64,000 bases of DNA from Allolobophora icterica (Eukaryota; Annelida; Clitellata; Crassiclitellata; Lumbricidae): assembly GCA_963556255.1 (NCBI GenBank), contig OY744613.1, forward strand, positions 49,809,745-49,873,744, read 5' to 3'. This document shows positions 22,941-34,600 of this stretch, piece by piece; the first letter of the stretch is position 1; every line of letters starts with the position of its first letter. Below the pieces are notes generated by a model. The model did not search any database and was not told the origin of the DNA. It saw only the letters and a program-made list of their open reading frames with translations. A program made the position numbers and the translations under genes.

Positions 22941-23925
22941 GTAGGGTTTGCAATAAAAAATCACCTTGGTTTCGACAAAATGGAAATACCCTCCAACTGT
23001 TGCTTGTTTCGAACTTATGAGGTCCAATTAATTAAATTCCCCTTACCGCATGGCTCATGCTTCATTGTTGGCGTAGCATATAGGCCTCCGGGTCAGGATA
23101 TGGCTGCTTTAAATGAAGAAATAGGGCAGTTATTAGCTACACTAGTACTAAAAACTAAAGATATATATAGTGGGATATTTTAATAGATATTATGTCCTCA
23201 CACCACTTCCTACCTTCTATTACACAACCAACAAGAATTACCCTGACATCCTCAACCCTAATAGATAATATATTTTTCGAACAGAACCACAAAAATTGTT
23301 GATTCGTATATACTTGCATCAGATATATCCGACCATCTTCCAGTTTTGGTTAGAATCAATCATACGCAGGGAGAGAACATTTTGAACTCCACTTTTCGGA
23401 ACATCAGCGCAACCTCCTGTGAAAATTTCAAAATTTTATTATCTAACATTGACTGGTCTTGTCGTGTCAGATTCCTGTTATGGGAATGATCCAGATGCTT
23501 CTTACGATTTATTCTTTTCACTATTCAAAACAGCAAAAAAAAATTAAAGCACGCAATAAGCTTAAAAACCCATGGATGACACCCGGCCTACTTAAATCCT
23601 GTTAGACAAAATCAAAATTGTATATGAAATTTATTAAAAATCCAAGTCCTGAAAATAAATCAGATTACCAAGAGACAACCTCTAACCAGTTAGAGGCCAA
23701 CTCATTGCAACTGAAAATAGCAGCCACGGCTGGATTGCCAATGGTCTCGTTTGCAAAGTAGGGCATAGGGCCTACACCGCAAACGGCCTTTACTAATGGA
23801 TTACCATTTTCCTATCCTAGAATAACTAACCTAGAATAATTTCAGCACAACGGTATAGCTAATCTAGAACAATTCAGTCTTGTAGGACATATTTATACGG
23901 CATCCCCAGACCAGCGAAAATCAAT

Positions 23926-24048
23926 AACGTGCTTGACGTATATATACGGCTTCCCTGGTTGCCGGAAGGCTACGCTATGACGTATATATACGGCTTCCCT
24001 GGCTGCCGGAAGGCTACGCTATGACGTATATATACGGCTTCCCCAGCC
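23926..24048. repeat. Tandem ~47-bp units
   Basis: GACGTATATATACGGCTTCC followed by GCCGGAAGGCTACGCTAT occurs two and a half times. A more diverged unit lies at about 23890. Confidence 0.9.
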
Positions 24049-24063
24049 AAGGGGTTAAACACG

Positions 24064-24504
24064 ACATTGTTATGATGATGCTGATGATGGTGATGACGAT
24101 AATGATGACGACGACGACGGCGACGAAACCAATGATTATGATGATGATGATGACGACGACGAAGGCGACAACAAAGATGATGATGATGATGACGACGATG
24201 ACGATGACAATGACATTGATGCTGATGACAATGATGATGATGGTGATGATGATTACGACGATGACGACGATGATGACGACGACAATGATGATAATGATGA
24301 TTATGACGATGATGATGATGACGACGATGATGATGACGACGATGATGATGATGGCAACGATGATGATTATGACGACGATGATGATGATGATGACGACAAC
24401 GATGATGATAATGACGACGACGATGACAATGATAATGATGACGACAATGATTATGGTAATGATGATTACGACGACGACGACGATGATGACGACGACTACA
24501 ATGA

Positions 24505-24535
<31 letters not shown>

Positions 24536-24551
24536 AATGATGATGAAGATA

Positions 24552-24585
<34 letters not shown>

Positions 24586-24605
24586 CCACGACGATGATGA
24601 TGAGA
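24064..24605. repeat. GAT/GAC trinucleotide repeat, ~540 bp
   Basis: Degenerate GAT, GAC and AAT triplets throughout. Met/Thr and Ile/Val readings are artefacts. A shorter related tract is at 43490-43575, in the matching place relative to gene C, so it was part of the B/C duplication. Confidence 0.95.
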
Positions 24606-25537
24606 ACGACGTCACATTTACACTGGACAATCCGAGTTGAACTAAGATCTAAGTGTTGGTAATCTAATTTAATTTAATATACGTTACCTTCATACAAGGT
24701 GAAGCAAAATTAAATGTGCATGAATGAAGATGTACAATGCAGTCTTAAAACGTTGCAATATATCGGTTCTAGGACTATCACCTATAGCACCATCGCCCAG
24801 AGGACTGTCAATTGAGTACACTTCTTTAGAATGAGTAATTTTTGTTAAAACTAGCAATTATTGTTTCCTTTATGATCTGTGCAATTTTAAAATTTAATGT
24901 AGGCCTATTTGTTCAAAATTTACGAATATCCCTACTGTCGTAATAAAATAATTATATGTTAAGTTTACGGTCAATTGATGCCTTCTAAAGGTATATGCAG
25001 AAAATTAATACCTACTAGCAGTAACCTGGATAAGTCTCCTTTATGTGCAGAAGGTTCTTGGTAATTGGAGCAGAGACCAGTTCAGTTAATTACTTTTACA
25101 GTTGTAAGTTAATTGGATGTTTGCTGTAGTTATTCCCGGCGTATGAGCGATAGTTCTATGAACGAGAGTCCGCATAGCAATAAATCCATCTTCATTCATA
25201 AGAGTTCTAATCTAATACATTTGCTTAAGGTCGGAATTTCACTTGCTTCCACAATTCAACATTCCACGAATTTGCTTTTTACTTTGGTCCCAGTTCCCGA
25301 CGCTCACTAGTCACTAATAAGTCACTAGATTAATAAGATCTTGTAGTTCCGAATTAACGGTGGTTAAGATAAACTCCTCGGTGTTATTTAAACTTTTTCC
25401 ACCTAAGCTAGAAAATCAGGTTTTCCAAAAATCTCTTGAGAAAAGCATTGCATGGAAAACTATTCCTATAATGTTGATGCTAAATGTGTGCAGTTTATTC
25501 ACAGTAGAAATAGAAAATAATACAGTGAGATATTTTA

Positions 25538-25689
25538 TCATTTTTCCAATTGTGCGTAGATGGTCGGCTGTTGTCTTGTTTGGTTTAATTCTTGATAAAC
25601 AGCTGGGAAACTGGTTTCTTCTTGCTTGTTCCGATTGTCTGCTTCGTTATTTCGCTGTCCCGTGTTGGAAGTCTCTTTTGTGTTTAAAC
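25538..25689 (-). CDS. Gene B terminal exon: cytoplasmic tail
   Basis: The acceptor TTGTTTAG precedes 152 nt, phase 1 in, ending at TGA (25538-25540). The product is polar ([27 protein letters not shown]), then [20 protein letters not shown] and EK. The two tyrosines are 13 residues apart in YxxL motifs. The gene C tail is the same length and closely similar. TTTATT at 25494, an inverse AATAAA, is a possible poly(A) signal 40 nt on. Confidence 0.85.
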
Positions 25690-28600
25690 CTAAACAATTT
25701 AGATTGCAATGTTATATCACTAAGTTGTGATTTACCAAAACTAAAATGTTTAAATCCAAACATAGCGCTTGCTATTTGCTCCTGAACTACAATGCACAGT
25801 GTTATTCTGACTTTTTAGTTTATATAACGTATCCATCAAATAGAATAACATTCTTCAAGAATTTCATTAAAATAAATAAAAATATATATTGAGAAATGTT
25901 GTTTATATTTGAATGTGTCAGTTATAAAATGTGTATCAGGTTAAATAAATTTTTGAAAACTTTAATCTATTCATGATGACCATCAAATTGCCTTTCCAAC
26001 TTCCTATAGCAGCTAAATATTTTTGCAGGGAGCTAGAGGCACATAGCTTATAAGTGCAGTGCTTATGACAATTAGGATCTGCTAATGCCACCTACCGTTC
26101 CTGTATGACGATCTGTTTCGAAAGATTAAAACGACGAGAGCAATATTTGCTACAAACGATACAGCAAACAGTGATCCAAGAACTATGGCTGCCGTTTTGC
26201 TAGGATTTCCTACAGTACATAAAAGCAAATTAATTAATCGACTGTCGAAATTACAACATAAAATTTGCCTTGTAAATAACGGATTCTGAGAAACCTGTGA
26301 AAAATGAGACTTTCAGGAAGGTTGTAGCGAAATATCAACTTCCACAGACTATAAGAAACCAATAACGTCTGCCTTGAATGCGCAAAGAACAAACAAGTTG
26401 AATAATGGCTTGAGAGACACTTTCGTCTTTCCAAAGACCCTGCGGACCGACTGTCCTCATCCAGCTCCGGTCCCTTCATAGACTCCACCGCCGGAAAGAG
26501 GCTACTCACTGGGAGCACCTTGTCACTCGAAATGCTCACAATTCTAAGCGGACCCCTAAGACCACAAGAGGACTCAGGTCGTTGCAGGAGGATGTCATAG
26601 TTGACCATGTCATAGGCAGCAGACACCTCATGACCTTCAAGCATGGCTGTCCTTTAACCTGCTTTCCTTAGATAAGTCAAAGACCCAACTGATTTGGTTT
26701 GGCATTGTCGCCATCCGGCCAAGGTTGGCTACCCTCTTTATCTCCGTAACTTGGCGTCATGCTTGATAGTTCCATTTCCTTTTCTGACCATATTTTTTTT
26801 TATCCCTAATCTCACCCGTTCGTGGAACTACCATTCCCGACGTCTGAAAGCTGTCCAACGATCTGTGTCCTCTCCAGTCTGTACCTCTATTGTCAATGTC
26901 TTCATCTGCTCTCGCCTGGATTACTGTAACTCTTTCTTTGTTGGCCTTCCCAAAGTCCGTCTCTCCCCTCTACAATCTGTTCTTAACGCAGCTGCCAGAT
27001 TAATCGCCTGTCTCCCACGCTTCTCCCATATTTCTACATTCATATGTGAACATCTTCACTGGCTTCCTCTTACTGCCCGCATCCAATTAAAGATACTTAT
27101 CCATAATTGCCGATCTTACCAGGGCTTGCTCCTAAATAACTCTGTGACTTAATAATATGTCCTCCCGCTTCAACTAGCTCCCTTCGCCTCTTCGTTCCTC
27201 TGATCGACTTGACTTTTTTGTTCTCAGAGTGAGAAAGGCGATGGCCCAGTCTCGTTCCTTTGTTAGTATTGGCCCTTCATTGTGGAATCAGCTTCTTCAT
27301 TCGGTCCGGGATGGAACACCTTCTGGTGGCCCTGCCTCAGCGTTTCATTCTCTTAAAACTTGCTTTTATCCCACAGCACTTTCGCAGTGGCAGCGACTTT
27401 GCTTGGTGGGCACTGGGTAGAGGCGCTTTATAGATTTTGAAATACAATACAATAATTCTTGTCGATGAAATTTTACTATGTCGCTCTGCGATAAAACGCC
27501 TCTGGTGAATCTCTGTTGAACTGGCGCTGTATAAGTCTATGAGCTTGAGATGAACATCAGTAATTCAGATCATAAGCTGTACCTGGAACTTCCTCTTCCC
27601 TTGTGTTCACGCATTGATCATTTGTCTGAAACGCTGAAACAACTGACAATTGCACAATAAACTTTTCACAAAACCAGTGTCTTTTTTGAGACGGAACGGC
27701 GTTCCGGCACATTTTTTCAGCTACTAAAAAATTATTTATTTCTTTTAATAATAAAAACAAGTTAATTTCAATTTAATTTCAGTGTTTTGAACTGTTTTCA
27801 CTGTTCATTGAGACCCCTCCCACCCCCAAATCTCGTTTTTCTCGGAATTTTAGCCCGCCCATAATTGTTCCGTTCCGGAACCTTCTTTTTCAGAAAAAAA
27901 CAGCACTGGACAAAACTGTGTGTACGTTTGTTTACAAACAAAGACCAGGCCAACAATTCGAAACAGAGTCAATAAATGTTGTGTAATGATTTTTATTTAT
28001 GCCAGGCTTGGTCTATGGACTTATCGAGCTTTTCAGATAAGTCGTTAAGCGCCACTACCAACGTAACAACAGGTCAGCAGATGGTTGCTAGCACGAGAAG
28101 AGGCCAAAATGTTAACAAGTGCACTGTGACTTTGGCTGCAAATCAATCTTTAAAATAATCCCTAACACAAATAATAAGCGGAGAGAGGAAAAGATTATTA
28201 TCCAGCTATAACTACAAAGAAGAACTTATTCACTGAATTAGGATAATCGGTTTAATTTTTCAGCTTTATCAACGCGCAAAAAGGTTAACAATGATCTGAG
28301 GGGAAAATAATGACTTACACATATTAAGCGTGATTTCCCTTATATCTGGGCGTGCTTATTCTCTGATAGCATTGGACGCATTGCTAAAAATGTGCAAAGC
28401 CTGCTTTGATAACAGAGAGTCATAAGAACTTGTTCATTGTTTGCGGATCTGAGTAGGTATCTTGGACGGACGTTACATGTATGTAAGTGTTCTGAATGAA
28501 TGAATGAATGAATGATGATTGAACGAATGTAGGTCTAGAAGAATTATCCTAGTTGTTCATACTTAAAGTTGTTAGGATCAAGGCTGCAATTTCATCTTTT

Positions 28601-31600
28601 TTAATTGCTTATTTGCTATAGCCTGCTGCCCCATACAGGGGATCGTAATTTTATTATACAGTTTTGCATAGAAACCCGCCACCAATTGTTTTCTACGGAA
28701 TGCCTTGTGCAACGCAATAACAGCAAACAAAGAAAGTAAATGAAGTTCAACAGGACATTGCCTGAAGCTGCATTCCAGAGAGATTCTAATACAAGAAAAG
28801 TAGTGACTTACACACATTAAGTGTTGATTCCTTAATGTCGGAGCGTATTGATCCTCTGATGACATTGGACGCATTGCAAGAGTATGCGCCATCTATTGTC
28901 ACTTCAATTGTTGCTCCACTGTAAGTGCGTGAGTCTGGACCAATCCAAGAATAAGTTGGTGCTGGATTCCCTGATGCATCGCAAGTGATCTTAATTGTTT
29001 TACCCGGACAAACTGGTACATCCTCACTCGTCGTAATGGAAGATATAATCGGAGCATCTGATACAAAATTATATAATTTCAATAGACCAGTGATATGCGT
29101 ATATATGTATGAGTTCAAGTGATATGTTACATTTAAAGAAACACTACAATGCAATAAAATACAACCATATAGTTTGTACTAACACTCCTTAGAAATTTAA
29201 TAAGTGCAGGATGAAATCAGGCAACATGAAACATTAAGAAGCACACATAAACTAGAAACAATAAGTTCTCAATTTTCTAGGAATGATCTTCTCGATTTAG
29301 GACTCACGAACATGGGATCATAAAGAGTTGCAGATGGAATGACGAGGAGCTGTTAATAAACTCCGTTATCACAAAATAAAGTCTCCCAAGAACAGTATCA
29401 AACTACTATCGGGGGTTTCATTTCAGTTTGACTCCTACATTTCTTAAAATTTTTGTAACAAATGGTTTAAACTCACTAAATAGTTTTACAATAAAGTTAG
29501 AAAAAAACATCTGCTCAACATTATCATTTACTTTAAAACAAATGTAACTACTTCTCAAGTGAAAAGGTATCCCGGTGCAGAGGTTGTTTCCACGGAGCAT
29601 GAAATATGTTCTTCACTTGGAAACTTCATTTTACAATATAATCTTTGGGGCGAATTTACTCTAAAACAGATTGCCCGTAGGAGGCTTTTAAGGAGGAGAT
29701 TCTGTTTCGGGATACCTGCCAAAGACAAGACGTTTACAAGGAACAACAAACTTTCCCAGTTGAAGATGACCAAACAGGCGATCACCATTTAAGAAGAAAT
29801 CAGGATTTAACTAAGGTTGATGGAAAAATTGCTGATGATTTGCAGGTGCTTGTACAGCCTTTGTCATCTTGAAGCGGATTCGTTGACCAATAGAAGTCAT
29901 AAGTGGCTAAATTAGTCACCTAGAGGTGGCGGATTTCCAATGTTTTGCAAAACACTAGCAAAATCTTTCTGGCTAATTTTTAACCTTTTCGCTATTCCGA
30001 TAAAGCCTAAGATGCGTAAAATGTGTTGCGTATTATCGATTACAGCGACCAAAGATATATTTATGTGACAGGTCTCCATTTTTAGGTGGCGCATCTCAAA
30101 CCAAAAGTGCCGGATCTCAGACCGACCGGGTTCCGGAGGAAATTCACCACTGGAAGCCAGTGTAGATAATGGTAGGGGTCAGCCGGAAATCGCCTCGGAC
30201 ATTTGCCTCGGCCGAATATCCCGTTTTTCAGCACTATTCGGAAGTATTCGCCTCGGCAAATACTGTACAAGCAAATAGTTGCTAGTCTGCCTAACATGCC
30301 GGAATCTGTTGGCTCATAATATCAGCTTTGAGCTTCATCTAGCATATTCATTTTGAAGAAGAAAAGTACAAAAAACACCAACACCGGAAGTCCATAACGG
30401 AAGTCAAGTCAATTTAAATGATTATTTATTTCTAAAATTCAAAATGTATTAGTCAGTTATTACAAGTACAGAAATATAGGCCTATTTCGATAATTTTTCA
30501 TTTCATGAAAATGTGAAGCTTCCCATACGGAACAAATGGTACTCAGTTCGTACCCGGATCCGGCAAATAGTATATCCAAATACTCGGATTCGGTACTCGG
30601 TGGAAAATGTCTACCCGGCTGACCCCTAGATAATGGATATCAGGTTTCTGCACGATACAGTCTGGATCATGACTCTAGTTAGAGGGGGCAGCCTGCATTG
30701 AGGAGAACACAGACAACAGAATTGCATTAATCGCGCTTTGTCAGAATAAACGCCCAAACTAGAATACGACAAGGTTTTCCGTAAGAGAGACAACATAAAA
30801 AACTTGGCAGCTATTCGGGGTGTCGCAGTGTAGAGCAGAGCATAGCTTAAAGTTGAAATGGGAAAGTTTCAAACAAAAGAAATTTTGTGAAAGTATTAGT
30901 GCAATTTGACAAAATAAAACGGTTAGAATTGGGTTTTAAGATTTATCGATGATCTTCTTAGATATAAAAAAAATCAAAGGTGACGTAAGTTGACCCTGAG
31001 TCTTCAATCGTCTGCTATAGCTTTATCTACTACCCGCTATATATGTTACAGGCAATTCGTAAAACCAGGGATTTTGTAAAATCCCTGAAATTTTTAGGTA
31101 CTTTGTAAAATCCCTGATTCACTCAGGCACTTTACAAAATCCCTGAAAAAACCAGGGATTTTGTAAAATCCCTGAAATCAGAAGACGAAAATTTGACAGA
31201 TTGCCTGAAATGAAAATGACGAACATAATAAAAAATCGATGTTTATTACGCAAACAAACCCTATTTTCAAGGGATCGACAGTTTGAAGATGGTATTTTAT
31301 TTTAAGTTTAGTTCTCATGTTGTAAAACCAGGAATTTTTAAAAATGTGTCCCTGCATTTATACTTACACAAGACGTTGATAGTTGAAGTAGATGGTGGGT
31401 TGGACAAGCTGCTAGGAGTGTTGCTCGCGAATGATGACGAAGGTGATTTAACTTCGAAGGATATGCGACATGTGTATGGTCGCATGACTTGTCGTTCAGC
31501 TGTAACTGATATACTAGAAGTAACTGAGTTGGCTGTTGATGAAGGAGAACCTGTTACAGTATTTCCATCGGAATCTGTCCAGTTGAGAACAGGCTGAATG

Positions 31601-34600
31601 GTCGGGGTTCTAGACGATGCGGTTGAAGTGTTGTATCTCACTGTGTAGGACATTGTCACCGTTTCTCCTTCAACTGTTTCCGGTTGGCTGCTCACTTGGA
31701 TTGACGCATCTCGATCTGAAAGAAATAAGAATCAAATAAAACTTATAAAAAATCTCCTGCTGCACGTGAGACCCTTTCCAAATAGAACCAATGCTGAATC
31801 ATTATTCTCACAATGACCTCTTCACATTCGTATTATGCTTCATAATCTTCTCGCCTTGTCGAAAAAAAAAACATTTATATAGAGTTGTATCTGACGTACA
31901 ATTGAATATCGCCTGACCTTCAACTTCAGCAACTGCATTCAACGGCTCATTCGTTATCTTGAAAGGACAAGAAGAGTGCATCGTTTTCTCACATTGTCTT
32001 TTCACACTCGCATTTGGTCGAAAAGTTGGTGGATATGTTAGGCTACTAATGTCCAAGCTTCCGGATACGTGTAGTAGGATGCTCTATAAATTGTCATTAT
32101 TACAATTGAATTGCAGTACGTAGGCCTTTGTCTGTACGCGTGGTTTATAATTCCCCGGCGATCGCGCGGTGGTTCGAGAGAGAGTCGGACTTGTGCCATC
32201 TTTCACCGTAGAGGAATTATTCTACTGAGCGGAGGAATAGCGTGTGCTACGAATACTACCGTCCATCCTCACTCACACTATCGACGCGGCTTGGTCGAGA
32301 GACTTTGAACATGACGTTTGGTATCAACTATGGACGGGAGTTCATTGCTGGGCTCCTGTGTGTACGTGGACATGCTGTTTGTGACTATTGCAATTTTTTG
32401 TGCTTATTTTGCATGCTAATGACATTCCTGTTCTAAGTTACATTTAACTTCATATGTTCATGTTTAACTTGAAAAGGCATTGCCCTCAGACACTACCTTT
32501 TGTAGGGCAGCAAAAGGCGCTATATTTAGAATCCGGATACATAATGTAGGCCTACGCATGCACACAAACAGGCTTGCTTATATACACATACATACGTGGT
32601 AACATACATACGTGTACACACACCGAACATGACGGGAGTTCATTGCTGGACGGGAGTTCATTGCTGGGCTCCTGTGTGTACGTGGACATGCTATTTGTGA
32701 CTATTGCAGTTTTTTGGGCGTAGTTGCAGTAACGGGGTCGGTTGGTATCGGGTAATATTTAGTAGCCTATCTTTGGCAGTGCTGTCATTGGTCGCAGGCA
32801 TAGAGTTTAAGTGGGAGTCAATTTCTCAACCTTGCTACACTTCTAATTAATTTAACATTTTAATCGTTGATCCCGCTTCTACTGTTAGTTACATTTTAAT
32901 CGTTGATCCTGCTTCTAATTTATTTTACATTTTAATCGTTGATCCCGCTTCTAGTTTTAGTTATATTTTAATCGTTAAACAGTAAATATGAAAGTCATCT
33001 CTTAGCATCTATAGTCAGTGTATACGCGCCTGCATTTACCGATACCAACCGACCCCGTTACTGCAACTACGCCGTTTTTTGTGCTTATTTTGCTTGCTAA
33101 TGACATTCCTGTTCTAAGTTACATTTAACTTCATATGTTCATATTTAACTTGAAAAGCCATTGCCCTCAGACACTACCTTTTGTAGGGCAGCAAAATTCG
33201 CTATATTTAGAATCCGGATACATAATGTAGGCCAACGCATACACACAAACAGGCTTGCTTATATACACATACATACGTGTACACTAGGGTGGTGCGAAAA
33301 AACTAAAGTGCGAATTTACAAACGTAATAGTGTTTAAAAGTTGCATTTGGTAAAAGTAAATGACTGTGCAAAATTTGGTTGAATTATTTTGAAGTTCTGA
33401 GGTGCCCCAGCGGCGTCGTCGAAGTTCGATACTATACCTCTGTTGCTAGTGTATTAGAGCCAATTCATATTAAGGCGAACCTTCATTCTTCAATGTCCTT
33501 CATCCCTTCAATCCTCCATATTAAGCGAACCGGTAGTGGGCTTACCACCATAGGCGTAATTTTTTAGGGTGGGGGTACGATGGGTACCGTACCCCCAGTT
33601 TTTGGACTGGGGAACCGCACCCCCACTTTTAAAACAATGTCAAGCAATATTTTATTATTGAGCCATCCCAGAAATCGCAGTCTTCGCCTTGCTTCGTGTA
33701 TGGAAGAAATTGGTATCCCCACTTTTTAGACCAAAGTTATGCCCCTGCCTACCAGGTCATATGTCATATTTCAGGGCACGATGTTAATTGTATAATATAT
33801 TATCAATGTCATGTATAAAAGTTTGTAGAAATTCGGTTTATCGGAAATTTTTGTAAAAAAAAGTCTTTTCGATCAGTTATCCAAAATCAAAACAAGAACC
33901 GCTGAAAAATATAGGCCTACTGATTTTGGATATTCGTGCGAGTTACCGAAAAATGTCTTGCCAACTTATGAAGACGTTATGAGGCACTACAATTATATTA
34001 AACATAACATCAACAGAGTCAACACGGAAGGAACCAAAGAATTTACTGTCACTCAAACAGCAGAAATCGTAGCAAGACACATCGTAGCTATATGGAGAAA
34101 AGCTTCCATCGTGACAGTTTCACATACAAGAGTTCTGAAGGTGATAAGAGCATTCCACGACGAATTTCGATCGCCGACCTATTAGGTCGAAAAAGTAGTA
34201 GTAAAAAATGGAAAACTCTTAACATAAATGTAGAGAAAAAGTTTTTACATCAAAGCTTGCAAATATACCGTTGACAATTGTAAGTGTCCGAATGCCAGAA
34301 AGGTGCCAAACGATGAACATGAGTTCCTACATGATCAGCGGACGATTAGAGTAATGATTATTAGCGGTCACGATAAGATTGCATCAACTAAACTAAAGAA
34401 GCGGCATGAGCGAAAGCTGACCGAGCACCTAAGATGTCGCAAACATTGGATTTCAGCAATGAACAAACATTAGCAGACAGTAGTGATCAAAATTCCGCAG
34501 GGGAAAGAGAAATAGATCCAGTTAGAGCTGTGCCGATAAGGCTTTTTGCCGATTATTCCGATAGCGCGTGTAGCCGATTATTGTAATAGCCGATACCGCG

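Larger units (their letters stand above)
21985..23705 (+). mobile_element. LINE with ORF1 end and AP-endonuclease, interrupted twice
   Basis: The frame at 22205-22504 reads WYCTHCLATSLPFNHITCDE, DPDDKYYVKRPLVSKYS and SAGKQFISLTHI, the Cys/His-containing end of a CR1/L2-type ORF1. It leads into an AP-endonuclease (NCRCIASKTASINYLMQQLP, VDVLSLTETWFDDS), which resumes at about 22940 (VQLIKFPLPHGSCFIVGVAY, RPPGQ). Later text has several stops. Two foreign pieces split it, at 22505-22568 and 22745-22940. The copy ends before the RT. Confidence 0.8.

Noticed and set aside
24014..24662. Open readings over 190 codons of Ile/Val or Met/Thr
   Set aside because: They are artefacts of the GAT/GAC repeat, despite the length and an apparent membrane-like composition.
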